A DNA stretch of 64,000 nt from contig JALQCY010000003.1 of the NCBI GenBank assembly GCA_023241745.1, positions 310,001 through 374,000 of the forward strand, read 5' to 3'. The DNA comes from Isoptericola peretonis. GTDB lineage: Bacteria > Actinomycetota > Actinomycetes > Actinomycetales > Cellulomonadaceae. The notes below the pieces were generated by a model, which was given only the letters and a program-made list of their open reading frames with translations, did not search any database and was not told the DNA's origin. Below, one piece after another: positions 6,941 to 16,594 of the stretch (position 1 is the first letter of the stretch; each line of letters starts with the position of its first letter). The translations under genes and the position numbers were made by a program.

Positions 6941-9900
6941 GTGCACTCACCGATCCGCACAAGATCGATCCCAGGCAGGAGGGGGTGGGTCGCGACGAGC
7001 GCGGCCCTCGCGCTCCTCGCCACGTCCGCGGCAGGGGTGGCGCCGGCGTTCGCCGACACCGCAGGAACCCCGCTCGCCCCCGCGGGCGCCGTGCCCGACC
7101 CTGAGGACAAGCTCACCGCCGACGTCGAGAAGGACCTCGCCGCCGGCCCCACGGACTTCTGGCTCGAGCTGGCCGACACCGCCGACCTCACCGCCGCGAA
7201 GGACATCGCCGACTGGGACGACCGCGGCCAGTACGTCTACGAGACCCTGACCGCCGTCGCCGACGCGTCGCAGGCCGGGCTGATGAAGGACCTCGACGCC
7301 GCCGGCGCCGACTACGAGACCTTCTGGATCTCCAACGCCATCCTCGTGCGCGGAGGCAACGACGCCCTCGCCACCACCCTCGCCCAGTCCCCCGAGGTCG
7401 AGCGCATCAGCGCCCCGCGCGGCTACCACCTCGTGGAGCCCGTCGAGCGGGACAAGGTCTCGACCCAGGGCACCCAGTCCGTCGAGTGGGGCCTCCAGGC
7501 GATCAACGCCGACGACGCCTGGGCCCTCGGCTACACCGGCCAGGGCGTCACGGTCGCCAACATCGACTCCGGCGTGCAGGGCGACCACCCCGCCGTCGCG
7601 TCGCAGTACCGCGGCCTGCAGGACGACGGCAGCGTCGTCGACGACTACAACTGGCTCGACACGTCGAACGCCTGCGCCGGTGACTCCCCCTGTGACACCG
7701 ACGGCCACGGCTCCCACACGATGGGAACGATGGTGGGCGACGACGGCGCCGGCAACCAGATCGGCGTCGCCCCCGGCGCGGACTGGATCGCGGCCAACGG
7801 CTGCGCCACCTGCTCCAACGCCGACCTCATGGAGTCCGGCCAGTGGATCCTGGCTCCTACCAAGGCGGACGGCACCGACGCCGACCCGAGCAAGCGGCCG
7901 CAGGTCGTCAACAACTCGTGGGGCTACGACGCCCCCGGCGTGATCGACGACTTCATGGCGGACCAGATCAACGCGTGGGAGGCCGCCGGCATCTTCGGCA
8001 CGTGGTCGGGCGGGAACATGGGGCCGGCGTGCACCACCACCTCCTCGCCGGGCGCCAACACGAACACCTACTCCGTGGGCGCGTTCGACTCGTCCGGGGC
8101 CATCGCCTCGTTCTCGTCGCGCGGCCCGGGCGAGGACGGCGAGGTCAAGCCGAACATCGCGGCCCCGGGCGTCAACGTGCGCTCGTCGGTCCCCGGTGAC
8201 GGCTACGCGTCCTACAACGGCACGTCGATGGCGGCCCCGCACCTCGCGGGCGCGGTCGCCCTCCTGTGGAGCGCGGCACCGAGCCTCGTCGGCCAGATCG
8301 AGGAGACCGAGGCGCTGCTCGACGGCGCGGCCGTCGACGTCGACGACACGTCCTGCGGCGGCACCGCCGACGACAACAACGTGTGGGGCGAGGGCAAGCT
8401 CGACGTCATGGCCCTGCTCGACGCGGCGCCCGTGGGCGACACCGGCATCGTCGCGGGCACCGTGACGGACACCGACGGCGCCCCCGTCGCCGGCGCCGAG
8501 GTCACGTTCGACGGCGACAACGACCGCACGGTCGTCGCCGGCACCGACGGCGCCTTCACCGCCGAGCTCGCCGTCGGCGACTACTCCGCGAGCGCGAGCG
8601 CTTTCGGGTTCGTCGACTCCGCGCCGGCCGACGTCACCGTGACCGTCGACGAGACCGTCACGCTGCCGTTCACGCTGGAGCGGGCCGCCACCCGGACGGT
8701 GTCCGGCACGGTCACCGAGAAGGACGGGACGCCCACCGCGGGCGCCGTCGTCGCACTCTCGGGCCCGCTGGACGAGGTCACCACCGGGGACGACGGGCGG
8801 TACTCCATCGCCGGCGTCCCGGACGGCACCTACACCCTGAGCGTCTCGGCGGGCACGTGCGCCGAGCCGTTCAGCACCGAGGTCGTGGTGGACGGCGACG
8901 AGACCGTCGACGCCGCCCTCAAGCGCCTGCTCGACGGCTACGGCTACTACTGCACGACCGGCTCGGCGGGCGTCGCGACCGGCGACACGCCGCTCGAGCT
9001 CACCGGCGACGACAAGGCGGCCCCGGTCGACCTGCCTTTCAGCTTCCCGTTCTACGGCGAGACGTACGACACCGCGCACGTCGCGACCAACGGGTTCCTG
9101 AACTTCCTCGCCTCCTCGACGACGCTGAGCAACGTGGCGATCCCCGCCGCGGCGGCGCCGAACGCGGCGATCTACCCGTTCTGGGACGACCTGTTCCTCG
9201 ACGAGCAGTCGGCCGTCTACACCGGGGCCACCACCGTGGACGGCGTCGACGCGTTCGTCGTCGAGTGGCGCGACGCGCGCAAGTACCGGCCCACGACGGA
9301 CCGGGTCAACTTCTCCGTCACGCTCCTCGCCGACGGCCGGGTCACCCTCGGCTACGGCGCCGTCACGGACACCGTCACCGCCCGCGGCGACTCCGCCACG
9401 ATCGGCATCGAGAACGCGGCGGGCACCGTCGCGTCGCAGTTCTCGTACAACGCGGCCGCCGTGACCGAGGGGCTGTCCGTCACCTACGACGTGGCGGGCA
9501 TGGGCTCCGTGACCGGCACCGTCCGCGACGGCAACACTACCGAGCCCATCGAGGGCGCGACCGTGACGATCACGTCGAAGGACGACGGGGACGAGACGGT
9601 CGTGACCACCGGCGCGGACGGCACCTACACCGCGCGGCTCCCGCTGGAGCGGTACACGCTCGCCTACGCGAAGGACGAGTACGCGGGCGCGACCCGCAAC
9701 GCCGCCCTCACGGAGGACGGTCAGGTCGTGACGCGGAACGTCGCGCTCGGCGCCGGCCGCCTCGAGGTGAACAAGGAGAGCGTCTCGGCGTCGCTCGGCA
9801 TGGGCGCCAGCGCCTCCCGCGCGTTCCAGCTGACCAACACCGGCACCGAGCCGGTGGACGTCACCCTGGGCACCGGCGGTGGCGGCTTCGAGATGCTCGG

Positions 9901-11074
9901 GGTCAGCGCCACGAAGGGCAAGGGGACGGACGGCGGCGTGATCCACCACGTCACCGACACCGCGACCGTGCCCGAGACGCCGAAGCCGTCCTTCGGCACC
10001 ACCGGGTCCGGGCTGGGCACGGCGGACGGGAAGAACGGACTCGCGTCGTCCGGCGCCGAGGCAGGGACGGTCTCGCCGGACCTGTCCGCGGTCCCGCTCG
10101 ACCAGACCACGCTGACCCACTCCGCGTCGCAGGACATCGTGGCGAACAACTCCGCGGCCTGCACCAACCAGGTGGTCACGCAGGACAACGGCTACCTGCG
10201 CACCTTCACGCTGAGCGACTTCGGCATCGACGGGTCGTTCGACGTCTCGGCCGTGTCCTTCGGCGTCGAGGCGATCCGGACCGCACAGCCGCTCACCGTC
10301 AACCTGTACACGCTTGAGGGCGACCTCGTGTACGCCAACATGACGCTGATCGGCAGCGCCGAGGCGACGGTGGGCACCGACGCGGGCGGCACGGTCGTGA
10401 CCGTGCCGGTCACGGGCGAGGTGCCGAAGGACGGCACCCTCGTCGTCGAGATCGACGTGCCGGCCGGCGGCTGGTTCTTCGCCGGGTCGAACGACGCCGG
10501 GCAGACGGCGCCCACGTACATCCGCTCGGAGGCGTGCAGCATCCCGGAGCCCACGGACACCACGGAGGTCGACTTCCCCGACATGCACCTCGTCATGAAC
10601 GTGTCCGGCGAGTCGGCGGGCGGCGGCGGCCTCGCGTGGCTGGACGTCCAGCCGCCCGAGCTCACGCTCGCCCCCGGGGCCTCCGTGCGGGCCGCGGTGA
10701 CCCTCACCGCCGCGGTCGAGCAGCCCGGGGCGTACTCGGCCACCATCACGGCGGGCGAGAACACCCCGTACGAGGCGCCCACCGTCGCCGCCCTGATGAC
10801 CGTCAAGGCGCCGACCGGCTGGGGCAAGGTCGCCGGCACGGTGACCGGTGACGGCGACCCGCTCGACGGGGCCGTCGTCCACCTCGACGGCAAGGCGTAC
10901 GACACGACGCTCGTCACGGGCGCCGACGGCACCTACGGCTGGTGGATGCCCCGCGCCAACGGGCCGCTCCAGCTGGTCGTCGCGGCGAACGGGTTCATAC
11001 CGACCGTCCGCACCGCCCAGATCGTCGCCGGACAGACCTCGGTCTACGACGTCGACCTGAAGCCGTTGCCCTGA
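6941..11074 (+). CDS. large secreted S8 family (subtilisin-like) serine protease with repeat domains
   Basis: The 1377-residue protein starts at GTG 6941, 4 bases after GGAGGA, with a signal peptide (basic start, then ALALLATSAAGVAPAFA, cleavage near residue 40). A propeptide-like region precedes the catalytic domain. The triad is Asp209 (VANIDSGVQG), His256 (DGHGSHTMG) and Ser429 (NGTSMAAPHLAG), all intact. After about residue 500 come three or four carboxypeptidase-regulatory-like beta sandwiches (VAGTVTDTDGAPVAGAEV, VSGTVTEKDGTPTAGAVV, VTGTVRDGNTTEPIEGATV, VAGTVTGDGDPLDGAVV) and an intervening PFSFPFYGETYDTAHVATNGFL jelly-roll-type domain. No sortase motif or terminal membrane helix is seen, so it is likely released. 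It is monocistronic and ends at a strong terminator. The substrate is unknown. Confidence 0.93.
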   Translation: MHSPIRTRSIPGRRGWVATSAALALLATSAAGVAPAFADTAGTPLAPAGAVPDPEDKLTADVEKDLAAGPTDFWLELADTADLTAAKDIADWDDRGQYVYETLTAVADASQAGLMKDLDAAGADYETFWISNAILVRGGNDALATTLAQSPEVERISAPRGYHLVEPVERDKVSTQGTQSVEWGLQAINADDAWALGYTGQGVTVANIDSGVQGDHPAVASQYRGLQDDGSVVDDYNWLDTSNACAGDSPCDTDGHGSHTMGTMVGDDGAGNQIGVAPGADWIAANGCATCSNADLMESGQWILAPTKADGTDADPSKRPQVVNNSWGYDAPGVIDDFMADQINAWEAAGIFGTWSGGNMGPACTTTSSPGANTNTYSVGAFDSSGAIASFSSRGPGEDGEVKPNIAAPGVNVRSSVPGDGYASYNGTSMAAPHLAGAVALLWSAAPSLVGQIEETEALLDGAAVDVDDTSCGGTADDNNVWGEGKLDVMALLDAAPVGDTGIVAGTVTDTDGAPVAGAEVTFDGDNDRTVVAGTDGAFTAELAVGDYSASASAFGFVDSAPADVTVTVDETVTLPFTLERAATRTVSGTVTEKDGTPTAGAVVALSGPLDEVTTGDDGRYSIAGVPDGTYTLSVSAGTCAEPFSTEVVVDGDETVDAALKRLLDGYGYYCTTGSAGVATGDTPLELTGDDKAAPVDLPFSFPFYGETYDTAHVATNGFLNFLASSTTLSNVAIPAAAAPNAAIYPFWDDLFLDEQSAVYTGATTVDGVDAFVVEWRDARKYRPTTDRVNFSVTLLADGRVTLGYGAVTDTVTARGDSATIGIENAAGTVASQFSYNAAAVTEGLSVTYDVAGMGSVTGTVRDGNTTEPIEGATVTITSKDDGDETVVTTGADGTYTARLPLERYTLAYAKDEYAGATRNAALTEDGQVVTRNVALGAGRLEVNKESVSASLGMGASASRAFQLTNTGTEPVDVTLGTGGGGFEMLGVSATKGKGTDGGVIHHVTDTATVPETPKPSFGTTGSGLGTADGKNGLASSGAEAGTVSPDLSAVPLDQTTLTHSASQDIVANNSAACTNQVVTQDNGYLRTFTLSDFGIDGSFDVSAVSFGVEAIRTAQPLTVNLYTLEGDLVYANMTLIGSAEATVGTDAGGTVVTVPVTGEVPKDGTLVVEIDVPAGGWFFAGSNDAGQTAPTYIRSEACSIPEPTDTTEVDFPDMHLVMNVSGESAGGGGLAWLDVQPPELTLAPGASVRAAVTLTAAVEQPGAYSATITAGENTPYEAPTVAALMTVKAPTGWGKVAGTVTGDGDPLDGAVVHLDGKAYDTTLVTGADGTYGWWMPRANGPLQLVVAANGFIPTVRTAQIVAGQTSVYDVDLKPLP

Positions 11075-11110
11075 CGGTCATGACGGCCACCACCTGACAG
11101 GAGGTACGAC

Positions 11111-11148
11111 GACGGCCCCGGCCCCTCGCGAGAGGGACCGGGGCCGTC
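11111..11148. terminator. bidirectional intrinsic terminator (subtilase / rplI)
   Basis: GACGGCCCCGG-CCCCTC pairs with GAGGG-ACCGGGGCCGTC around a GCGA tetraloop, with one base offset in the stem. It lies 36 bp after the subtilase stop and 20 bp after the rplI stop on the other strand, so it can serve both transcripts. Confidence 0.8.
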
Positions 11149-11168
11149 GAACGTCAGGCGTCAGGCGT

Positions 11169-11618
11169 TCAGCCGGCGACGACCTTGACGTTGATCTTCG
11201 CCGAGACCTCGGGGTGCAGGCGCACCGACACGGTGTACTCACCGGTCGTCTTGATCGGCTGACCGATCTCGATCTTGCGCTTGTCGACCTGCGGGCCGGA
11301 GGCGGCCACGACCGCGTCGGCGATGTCACCGGTGGTGACGGCACCGAACAGGCGGCCGGAGTCGCCGGCGTGCGCCGAGACGACGACCGTCTTGGCGCCG
11401 AGCGAGTCGGCCACCGCCTTGGCCTCGTCCAGCGTGGCGATCTCGCGGGCCTTGCGAGCCTTGCGGATCGCGGAGACCTGCGACTCCGCACCCTTGGTCC
11501 ACGGGGTGGCCAGGCGGCGCGGGATGAGGAAGTTCCGGGCGTACCCGTCCTTCACCTCGACGACGTCGCCGGGCTCACCGAGGCCGGTGACCTCGTGCGT
11601 CAGGATCAGCTTTGCCAT
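11169..11618 (-). CDS. rplI: 50S ribosomal protein L9
   Basis: The protein is 149 residues, the family length. The N-terminal domain [33 protein letters not shown] contains the conserved [21 protein letters not shown] signature that binds 23S rRNA helix 76; a long central helix connects it to the C-terminal domain. It is the last gene of the rpsF-ssb-rpsR-rplI operon, 20 bp after rpsR, and is followed by a hairpin terminator. Nothing is unusual. Confidence 0.98.
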   Translation of the reverse strand: MAKLILTHEVTGLGEPGDVVEVKDGYARNFLIPRRLATPWTKGAESQVSAIRKARKAREIATLDEAKAVADSLGAKTVVVSAHAGDSGRLFGAVTTGDIADAVVAASGPQVDKRKIEIGQPIKTTGEYTVSVRLHPEVSAKINVKVVAG

Positions 11619-11638
11619 GATTCAGTGATCCTTTCCGG

Positions 11639-11875
11639 TCAGCGGGCCGAGGACGAGTACGGCAGCAGCGCCAGCTCACGGGCGTTCTTCACCGCACGGG
11701 CGATCTGACGCTGCTCCTGGACGGAGACGCCGGTCACGCGACGCGCGCGGATCTTCCCGCGGTCGGAGATGAACTTGCGCAGCAGCGCGGTGTCCTTGTA
11801 GTCGACGGACTCGATCTTCGCCGTCTTGAGCGGGTTGGCCTTCTTCTTGGGCTTGCGCACCACAGGCTTCGCCAT
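11639..11875 (-). CDS. rpsR: 30S ribosomal protein S18
   Basis: The 78-residue protein contains the S18 core ([51 protein letters not shown]) and binds 16S rRNA next to S6 on the small-subunit platform. The N-terminal Lys-rich tail lacks the CxxC zinc ligands found in some actinobacterial S18 paralogues, so this is the zinc-independent (C-) form; a zinc-containing copy elsewhere in the genome is possible. It lies between ssb and rplI in the ribosomal operon. Confidence 0.97.
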   Translation of the reverse strand: MAKPVVRKPKKKANPLKTAKIESVDYKDTALLRKFISDRGKIRARRVTGVSVQEQRQIARAVKNARELALLPYSSSAR

Positions 11876-11969
11876 GGTGTTGCTCCTTCTCAGGTGCAGT
11901 CCCCGCAGCGCGCCGCGGCCTCAGGGCCGTCGTCGCGGGGGGACAGGGTGATCTGGGGACAGGCGTCGA

Positions 11970-12521
11970 TCAGAACGGGGGCTCGTCCGAGAACCCGCCT
12001 CCGGAGGAGGCGGGGCCGGCCGTGGCCCACGGGTCGTTGCTCTGACCGCCGCCGGAAGAACCGAAGCCTCCGCCGGGCTGGCCGCCGCCCTGGGGACCGC
12101 CGAAGCCGCCCCCCTGGTTGCCGCCGCCACCGCCGAAGCCGCCGCCGCCACCGGAGCGCTGGGCCCGGGTGACCTTCGCCGAGGCACTCCTCAGCGACGG
12201 GCCGACCTCGTCGACCTGCAGCTCCACGACGGTGCGCTTCTCCCCCTCGCGGGTCTCGTAGGAGCGCTGCGTCAGGCGACCCTGCGCGATGACGCGCATG
12301 CCCTTCGTCAGCGACTCCGCGACGTTCTCGGCCGCGTCCCGCCAGATCGAGCAGCGGAGGAACAGCGTGTCGCCGTCCTTCCACTCGTTGGTCTGGCGGT
12401 CGAACAGGCGCGGCGTGGACGCGATCGTGAAGTTGGCGACGGCTGCCCCTGACGGGGTGAAGCGCAGCTCCGGGTCCGCAGTCAGGTTTCCGATCACCGT
12501 GATGACGGTGTCACCAGCCAT
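11970..12521 (-). CDS. ssb: single-stranded DNA-binding protein
   Basis: The protein is 183 residues. The OB fold occupies residues 1-110 ([32 protein letters not shown]..., [45 protein letters not shown]). A Gly/Gln-rich flexible linker follows, and the acidic tip is FSDEPPF, the variant of DDDIPF that recruits replication and repair proteins. It coats single-stranded DNA at forks. It lies between rpsF and rpsR, the usual position, so its expression is tied to ribosomal-protein synthesis. Confidence 0.98.
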   Translation of the reverse strand: MAGDTVITVIGNLTADPELRFTPSGAAVANFTIASTPRLFDRQTNEWKDGDTLFLRCSIWRDAAENVAESLTKGMRVIAQGRLTQRSYETREGEKRTVVELQVDEVGPSLRSASAKVTRAQRSGGGGGFGGGGGNQGGGFGGPQGGGQPGGGFGSSGGGQSNDPWATAGPASSGGGFSDEPPF

Positions 12522-12626
12522 GCCATGCTCCTTCGTTGGTCCGAGAGTTCTGAGGGGATCCCATCACGAGCCGGTGACATCCCGCGGGACGCCGCTCGCG
12601 ACGGGGGCAGAGATTCGGTTCAGGTC

Positions 12627-12917
12627 TCAGCGGGCGTCGGTGCGCAGGATCTTGGTGCGCAGCACGGCCTCGTTCAGGCCGAGCTGGCGGTCCAGCTCCT
12701 TCGCGGTGTCCGGCGTCGAGGTGAAGTCGACGACGGCGTAGATGCCCTCGGAACGCTTGTTGATGTCGTACGCCATGCGGCGACGACCCCAGATGTCGAC
12801 CTTGTCGACGGAGCCGCCCTGGGTCGAGATGACCGACAGGTACTTCTCCAGCGACGGGGCCACGGTGCGCTCCTCGACCTCCGGGTCCAGGATCACCATC
12901 AGCTCGTACTGACGCAT
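12627..12917 (-). CDS. rpsF: 30S ribosomal protein S6
   Basis: The 96-residue protein has the S6 ferredoxin-like fold: [19 protein letters not shown], then [22 protein letters not shown], the conserved RNA- and S18-binding strand pair. It lacks the acidic or glutamate C-terminal tail of enteric S6. It is first in the leftward rpsF-ssb-rpsR-rplI operon, so the promoter should lie in 12918-13076. An AGGAGG element is positioned before the ATG. Confidence 0.97.
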   Translation of the reverse strand: MRQYELMVILDPEVEERTVAPSLEKYLSVISTQGGSVDKVDIWGRRRMAYDINKRSEGIYAVVDFTSTPDTAKELDRQLGLNEAVLRTKILRTDAR

Positions 12918-13076
12918 GTGTTCAACCCACCTCCTCTGGTCTCAGCGGTCACGGTCGTTCCGTGACAGGAGGGTTCGTTCGTGCGTCGGCCGTGCGACGC
13001 CGGCGTCCGGGACGGAGCCGGCAGGCACAGCCAGTCGACCAGGATACCCGCGGGTGCGGTCCTGGAAGAAATCGGG

Positions 13077-15605
13077 TCAGTCCCCGAAGAGCTGGTCGAC
13101 AGGATCGGACGGCTCGCCGGTCGGTTCGTCGGGCGGCTTGTTCCCGTTCCCGTTCCCGTTGTCGTCGCCGCCGCCGTCGTTCCCGGGCTCGGGGCCCTTC
13201 GACACGATCAGCGTCACGGTGGAGCCCTGGTCCACGCTGTTTCCCTGGCCGGGCTCCGTGTCGATCACGATGCCGACGGGCTGGTCGCTGAACTCCTCGC
13301 GCACCGCCGGCTGCAGGGCGTCGCCGTGGATCATCTGCTCGGCCGTCGTCCGGGGCTGCCCGACGACGTTCGGCACCACGACCTGCTCGGGCTTGTCCGG
13401 CTGGCCGGTCGAGACGATGAGGGTGACGGTGGTCCCCACGGGCACCTCGGTGTTCGCGCCCCTGGTCTCCAGGACCTGCCCCTTGGGCGCGTCGCCGTTC
13501 TGCGGCCGGGTGGAGACCTTGAGCTGCGCCGCCTCGAGCACCTGCGTGGCCTCGGCGATGTCCTTGCCGGTCACGTCCGGCACCACGACCTTCTCCTCCT
13601 CCGTCTCCGACGGGGTGGGCGACGGCGTGAACGTCGGCTGCGGCGGCACGTACTCCGGGAACTCCTCGACCTTCATGCCCTCGGTCGCGACCTGCATGAA
13701 GTCGGTCCAGGCGCGGACCGGCCAGGTGCTACCGGTGATCTCGCCCCACTCGCCGAAGCCGTCGATCTCGGCCTGGCCGGCCAGCTTTCCGGCCTCGAGG
13801 TCGAGTGTCTCGTACTGGCGCAGGCCGACCACCGTGGTGAGCTGCGGCACGAAGCCGGCGAACCAGGCGGAGAGGTTGTCGTTCGACGTACCGGTCTTGC
13901 CTGCCACGGGGCGCTCGAGCTCCTGCGCGGGCTGCCCGGAGCCCTGCTCCACGACCTGGGTCATGGCGTACGTCGCGGCCGTGATGTCGTCCGCGTCGAA
14001 CTCCTTCTCCTGGGTCTTCGGCGCTTCGTAGATGACGGTGCCGTCGAGCGTCGTCACCTTCTCGACGATGTGCGGCGTCGTCCGGTAGCCGCCGGAGGCG
14101 ATCGTCGAGTAGGCCCGCGCGAGGTCGATCGGGTACACCGACGCGGTGCCCAGCACGTTCGACGGCACAGCCTCGATCGGATCGTCCTTGGTGTTGCGGA
14201 TGCCGGCCCGGTGGGCGACCTCTGCCGTCTTCTCCGGGCCGATCTCAAGATTGAGCGCGCCGTACACGGAGTTCACCGAGTGGGCGGTGGCGCCCACGAG
14301 GTCGATCTGACCGTAGTCGGTACCGCCGAAGTTGCTCGGTTCCCACTTCTCCCCGGTCTCGGGGTCCTTGTAGTAGAACGGCGAGTTGCCGTCGTACTTC
14401 TCGTCGAGCGTGTGTCCCTCTTCGAGGGCTCCGATGAGCGTGAACGGCTTGAAGGTCGAGCCCGCCTGGATCCGGTCCTGCGTGGCCGTGTTGAGCGACT
14501 GCTTCACGTAGTCCGGGCCGCCGTACAGGGCCTTGACCGCGCCGGTCTGCGGGTCCATCGACACCAGCGACATCCGGATGTTCTTGCTGGCCTTGCCGTA
14601 CGCGCCGTCCTCGTGGAGCGTCTTCTCCACCTCGACCGCCGTCTTCTGCAGCTTGTGGTCGATCGTGGTGGTGATCCTCAGCCCGCGGGTGTCGATGTCG
14701 CCCTCGTCCAGGATCCCGTCGGGGTTGGACTCCGACTTGACCAGCTCCTTCTTCACCTGTGCCAGGAGGTAGCCCCTCTGGCCGCCCTGGGTGTTGGCGG
14801 CCTCCTTGCGCTCCACGAACTTCGGGAACGCGCGGTCGGCGTACTCCTGGGCGGTGATGTAGCCCTGCTCGTGCAGCTCACGCATGCCGCGCTGCCAGCG
14901 CGACTTCGCCTGGTCGGGGTTGACCGAGGGGTCCCAGTTGTTCGGCGAGGGGATGATGCCGGCCAGCAGGGCGGCCTCGTCCGGCGTCAGGTCCTTGGCG
15001 TCCTTGTTGAAGTACTCCTGCGACGCCGCCTGGATGCCGTAGGTGTTACGACCCCAGTAGATGGTGTTGAGGTAGTTCTCCAGCACCTCCTCCTTGGGCT
15101 GCGTCTGGGCCACCTTGAGCGCGATGATCGCCTCGCGGGCCTTGCCCGCGTACGACTTCGTCGTGTCCATGTAGTAGCGCTCCACGTACTGCTGGGTGAG
15201 CGTGGAGGCGCCCTGGGTGGTGTCGCTCTGGAGGTTGGTCAGCGCGGCGCGCGCGATGCCCTTGGGATCGACGCCCTTGTTGGTCCAGAACGTCGCGTCC
15301 TCGGAGGCGACGACCGCGTTGCCGACGTAGGGCGGCAGGTCGGCGAGCTTGATCTTCTCGCGCTTCTGCTCGGCGAACGTGCCCATCTCCTTGCCGTTCG
15401 ACCAGTAGACGGTCGTGGCCTGGTTGTTCACCTCGTCCAGGCCGGTGGGGATGGTCGTCGTGCTCCACGCCGCCACGAACAGGCCGGCGCCGAGCGCCGT
15501 GCCGGTGAGCCCGGTGCCCACGACGATGCGCCACGAGGGCAGCCAACGCTGCACCGGGCCCTTGTTCGGGCGCGGGTAGTTCCAGAAGCGACGTCTCCTC
15601 GCCAC
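13077..15605 (-). CDS. ponA: class A penicillin-binding protein (transglycosylase-transpeptidase) with two PASTA domains
   Basis: This bifunctional peptidoglycan synthase has 842 residues. It has a short cytoplasmic tail, one membrane helix (IVVGTGLTGTALGAGLFVAAW), and a GT51 glycosyltransferase domain with catalytic Glu102 (VVASEDATFW) and STLTQQYV. The transpeptidase has Ser383 in STFK, SVNS and KTGTS. After a Pro/Thr linker come two PASTA repeats (VVVPDVTGKDIAEATQVL, VVVPNVVGQPRTTAEQMI) and a Gly/Asn/Pro-rich acidic tail. GTG 15605 is preferred because AAAGG lies 6 bases upstream. GTG 15638 has GAGGAG only one or two bases away. It is monocistronic, divergent from the PadR/ino1 unit. Confidence 0.95.
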   Translation of the reverse strand: MARRRRFWNYPRPNKGPVQRWLPSWRIVVGTGLTGTALGAGLFVAAWSTTTIPTGLDEVNNQATTVYWSNGKEMGTFAEQKREKIKLADLPPYVGNAVVASEDATFWTNKGVDPKGIARAALTNLQSDTTQGASTLTQQYVERYYMDTTKSYAGKAREAIIALKVAQTQPKEEVLENYLNTIYWGRNTYGIQAASQEYFNKDAKDLTPDEAALLAGIIPSPNNWDPSVNPDQAKSRWQRGMRELHEQGYITAQEYADRAFPKFVERKEAANTQGGQRGYLLAQVKKELVKSESNPDGILDEGDIDTRGLRITTTIDHKLQKTAVEVEKTLHEDGAYGKASKNIRMSLVSMDPQTGAVKALYGGPDYVKQSLNTATQDRIQAGSTFKPFTLIGALEEGHTLDEKYDGNSPFYYKDPETGEKWEPSNFGGTDYGQIDLVGATAHSVNSVYGALNLEIGPEKTAEVAHRAGIRNTKDDPIEAVPSNVLGTASVYPIDLARAYSTIASGGYRTTPHIVEKVTTLDGTVIYEAPKTQEKEFDADDITAATYAMTQVVEQGSGQPAQELERPVAGKTGTSNDNLSAWFAGFVPQLTTVVGLRQYETLDLEAGKLAGQAEIDGFGEWGEITGSTWPVRAWTDFMQVATEGMKVEEFPEYVPPQPTFTPSPTPSETEEEKVVVPDVTGKDIAEATQVLEAAQLKVSTRPQNGDAPKGQVLETRGANTEVPVGTTVTLIVSTGQPDKPEQVVVPNVVGQPRTTAEQMIHGDALQPAVREEFSDQPVGIVIDTEPGQGNSVDQGSTVTLIVSKGPEPGNDGGGDDNGNGNGNKPPDEPTGEPSDPVDQLFGD

Positions 15606-15814
15606 GTCAAGCCTTTCGTCGTGCGGGACCGGCGGCACTCTCCTCGGGTGCGCACGCCGGCCTGCGGACCACAGGGAACACTAGGCGATACCACGGGGCC
15701 GACGGCAGCCTCCGGCGCCTCGGGCGACGGTTCGCCCCCGGTCGTCCCCAGCCCTCTGGCGCGCGCTCCGCGGAACCTTCACAACTGCGGGCCCGCCCGC
15801 TCGGGGCGTTCCCG

Positions 15815-15865
15815 TTGCACATCCCTGTCGCCGGGTCCTATCCTCGCGATGTATCGACTCGATAC
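15815..15865 (+). promoter_or_regulatory. promoter and palindromic operator for padR-ino1
   Basis: TTGCAC (15815-15820), an 18-bp spacer and TATCCT (15839-15844) make a good -35/-10 pair. Starting about where transcription would begin is the palindrome GTATCGACTCGATAC (15851-15865), with perfect 7-bp arms around one base and one further mismatch-flanked extension. Its position over +1 suits a repressor site. PadR regulators commonly autoregulate through palindromes, so the downstream PadR gene is the likely ligand; that link is inference. Confidence 0.7.
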
Positions 15866-15919
15866 GTCGTGACGACGGGTCGGCAGGGACAGTGTCGAAC
15901 GACAAGGGAGGGAGCCCTC

Positions 15920-16594
15920 GTGCGCAGCAGGTCTGTGGTGCTCGAGACGGCCATCCTCGGGCTGCTCAACTCCGCCCCCCTGCACGGGTACGAGCTGCGC
16001 AAGCGGCTCAACCTTCTGCTCGGCTCGTTCCGCGCGTTCTCCTACGGCACCCTCTACCCGGCGCTGAAGTCCCTCGTCGCCCGTGGCCTCATCGAGACCA
16101 CGGAGCGCGAGGCCCCGGCCCCCACGGGCCGGGCGTCGGGCACCCGACAGGCCGGCGCCAAGTCCTCGGGCAAGGCACCGCTGACGGGCCGCCGCGGGCG
16201 GATCGTGTACCGGCTGACCGCGGACGGCAAGGAGCATCTCCAGACCGTCCTCGCGTCGTCCGGCCCGGCCGCCTGGGAGGACGAGAACTTCGACGTCCGC
16301 TTCGCGTTCTTCGCGCAGACCGACGCCGAGACCCGCATCCGTATCCTCGAGGGCCGGCGCACCCGGCTCACCGAGCGCCTGGAGGCGGTCCGAGAGTCTG
16401 CCGCACGCACCCGCGAGCGGCTCGACGAGTACACCCTCGAGCTGCAGCGTCACGGGCTCGAACAGGTCGAGCGCGAGGTGCGTTGGCTCGACGGACTCAT
16501 CACCACGGAACGCGACCGTGCTCTCGGCCGCGCCCGCGACCACAGCGCCGGGGTGCACGACGCCCCGGCCCCAAGAAACAAGGAGCGAGGATGA
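15920..16594 (+). CDS. PadR-family transcriptional regulator
   Basis: The protein is 224 residues. The N-terminal winged helix is typical of PadR ([54 protein letters not shown]). A 30-residue basic/Ala insertion sits in the wing ([39 protein letters not shown]). The C-terminal half is a long dimerising helix ([53 protein letters not shown]). GTG 15920 follows GGGAGGGAGCCCTC. Its stop overlaps the ino1 start as ATGA, so the two are translationally coupled and probably under the same palindromic operator. The regulatory target is inferred to be inositol synthesis; the effector is unknown. Confidence 0.9.
   Translation: MRSRSVVLETAILGLLNSAPLHGYELRKRLNLLLGSFRAFSYGTLYPALKSLVARGLIETTEREAPAPTGRASGTRQAGAKSSGKAPLTGRRGRIVYRLTADGKEHLQTVLASSGPAAWEDENFDVRFAFFAQTDAETRIRILEGRRTRLTERLEAVRESAARTRERLDEYTLELQRHGLEQVEREVRWLDGLITTERDRALGRARDHSAGVHDAPAPRNKERG

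Noticed and set aside
6947..10882. Open frame of 1311 codons on the minus strand opposite the subtilase
   Set aside because: It is Arg/Gly/Val-rich with no domain, and mirrors the GC-rich third positions of the real gene, which has a signal peptide and intact catalytic triad.
12981..15872. 963-codon plus-strand frame opposite the penicillin-binding protein gene
   Set aside because: Low-complexity Arg/Leu/Val/Gly shadow; the minus strand encodes complete GT51, transpeptidase and PASTA domains.
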